Source of the DNA: a virus
Virus record (IMG/VR): IMGVR_UViG_3300007609_000060
Span: 1-32,831 of that record
DNA: 32,831 nt
Reading direction: 5' to 3' (one strand)
Below are positions 31,781-32,831 of the stretch, piece by piece; position 1 is the stretch's first letter; each line of letters begins with the position of its first letter. The position numbers and the translations under genes were made by a program. The notes beneath the pieces were generated by a model, which saw nothing but the letters and a program-made list of their open reading frames with translations, was not told the origin of the DNA and did not search any database.

Positions 31781-32831
31781 TTATCCTAACATTAATGCAA
31801 ACGACGCTGATATGTCATTTGCTTGAATTTCTGATACCGCGCCACTTGCGCCTGCAGGACTTGCCCAAGTACTACCATTCCAAATTTCTAATGCTCTAGA
31901 ATTTGTGTTGTATCTTGTCATTCCTAATACAGCATATGCTGAAGGTCTTTGTGCATCGTTTCCTCTAGGAGGAACAAATCCGTTTGTTGTATCAATTTTA
32001 AAATAACCAGTTCCACTTTGTAAAATCTGTGTGATTTGATTATTTGCAACATTTTCAATTACATTGCCAGTTATTTTAAAATTACCTAATTGTACTCCGC
32101 CTGTACCGTTACCGTATAGAATTAAATCTAATCCAGTATCAGTAAAAATTTCGTTGTCTCTAAAACTAATATCACCTACATCTAATGTAGGAGTATTAAA
32201 CGAACTAGTGTTAAAGTTGTTAACATATATGTTATTCCATCTTAATCCTAGAGATCCGATATCGTAAATATTATCAGTTTCTGGAATTAAATCAGATGTT
32301 ATACTAGCATTAATAGTAATAGTGTCTGTAAGTTCGTCGCCTATAGTAATGTTTCCGCCAATGGTTACATTACCATCAGTGTTGACATTCCCAGTAACAT
32401 ATAAATTTCCGTTGATAGTTGTTGACGAGTTAACAACTATCTCTCCTGATCCGTTTGGTGTTAGTTCTAAATCAGCATTACTATTAATAGTTTTAATAGT
32501 GTTGCCTATAACTTCAATATCGTCGATTTGCAATCTAGAGTTATAAACAACAGCTTCGCCGCCAGCGGCAGTAAAATTAATAGTTGAAGCAGAGGTACTA
32601 ATAGTGTTACCAGTAATAGTTAAATTACCGATATCTAATTGATTATCTACAGTAAGGTTTGTACTACGGGTTGTACCGTTAACATCGAGGTCAGTCGTAG
32701 GAGCAGAGTTGTTAACACCTATTCGAGCGTTGTTAACATCTAAATAGAGAAGGTCTGTCTCAAATGCTAAATCGACGCCATCGCGTACCAGATTAGCCTT
32801 TAAGAGCGGACCACTAATACGACCAATCGCC
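31781..32831 (-). CDS. Tail fibre protein, 5'-truncated by the window end
   Basis: The reading frame stays open from the TTG at 32533 to the last base, so TTG is not the start; about 349 residues are visible. The hidden upstream part reads as fibre sequence (KANLVRDGVDLAFETDLLYL, ARIGVNNSAPTTDLDVNGTT), a signature of marine T4-like fibre proteins. The rest is short beta repeats (NGNLYVTGNVNTDGNVTIGG, TDNIYDIGSLGLRWNNIYV). The C-terminus GMTRYNTNSRALEIWNGSTWASP is the same fibre-tip motif type seen in the 400-aa fibre at 4426-5628. It leads the visible part of the minus-strand fibre run. Confidence 0.8.
   Translation of the reverse strand, partial: AIGRISGPLLKANLVRDGVDLAFETDLLYLDVNNARIGVNNSAPTTDLDVNGTTRSTNLTVDNQLDIGNLTITGNTISTSASTINFTAAGGEAVVYNSRLQIDDIEVIGNTIKTINSNADLELTPNGSGEIVVNSSTTINGNLYVTGNVNTDGNVTIGGNITIGDELTDTITINASITSDLIPETDNIYDIGSLGLRWNNIYVNNFNTSSFNTPTLDVGDISFRDNEIFTDTGLDLILYGNGTGGVQLGNFKITGNVIENVANNQITQILQSGTGYFKIDTTNGFVPPRGNDAQRPSAYAVLGMTRYNTNSRALEIWNGSTWASPAGASGAVSEIQANDISASFALMLG

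Noticed and set aside
31781-32533. Complete 250-residue fibre protein starting at TTG 32533
   Set aside because: The frame continues open to the window end with typical fibre sequence, so the gene is truncated rather than starting here.
1-32831. tRNA genes, integrase, insertion sequences or photosynthesis genes
   Set aside because: None was recognised. Non-coding gaps are all under 200 nt and none shows a tRNA-like cloverleaf.

Overview
The window looks like part of the late, host-recognition region of a marine T4-like tailed phage (contractile-tail myovirus), or a metagenomic contig of one. The DNA is AT-rich and almost fully coding, with Shine-Dalgarno-led genes packed into tight runs, several sharing a base at TAATG stop/start junctions. 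The content is dominated by virion fibre proteins of the kind found in marine T4-like phages: repeat-rich giant fibres, an S74 self-cleaving fibre chaperone, Gly-rich adhesins and an adhesin-assembly protein. Auxiliary genes common in the same phages are also present (2OG-Fe(II) oxygenase-like proteins, a NodU-type carbamoyltransferase, SGNH-fold proteins, a HAD phosphatase). Photosynthesis genes, tRNAs, integrase, CRISPR and IS elements are not seen, so the host (cyanobacterium, SAR11 or another marine Gram-negative) cannot be decided here.

Layout. (1) 1-1503, plus strand: the end of a probable structural protein, a Nudix-fold protein with an eroded catalytic box, and a small coiled-coil protein. 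(2) 1496-5628, minus strand: a fibre-like protein whose C-terminal domain carries a complete cupredoxin (type 1 copper) ligand set, a subtilisin-like protease, and a fibre protein with a receptor-binding-type N-terminus. (3) 5802-7293, plus strand: a 2OG-Fe(II) oxygenase and an SGNH-like protein behind a sigma70-like promoter. (4) 7267-13897, minus strand: an eight-gene run, in transcription order a GT9/heptosyltransferase-like protein, a carbamoyltransferase, an oxygenase, an SGNH protein, three more oxygenase-like proteins and a HAD phosphatase. (5) 13981-17585, minus strand: two nearly identical Cys/Gly-rich adhesins flanking a fibre-assembly chaperone, an S74 fibre and a small beta protein. 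(6) 17598-32831, minus strand: two giant paralogous fibres (2614 and 1860 aa), two small structural proteins and a fibre truncated by the window end.

How it fits together. Regions 2, 5 and 6 would build tail fibres and receptor-binding tips. Region 4 looks like a late-expressed glycan or small-molecule modification pathway: T4-late-type TATAAATA-like motifs sit 18-20 nt upstream of four fibre genes, and one sits 27 nt upstream of this operon. Its target could be host LPS, virion fibre proteins or DNA; the sequence alone does not decide. The most novel-looking items are the cupredoxin-tipped fibre, the oxygenase/carbamoyltransferase/glycosyltransferase operon, and the duplicated 22-cysteine adhesins.
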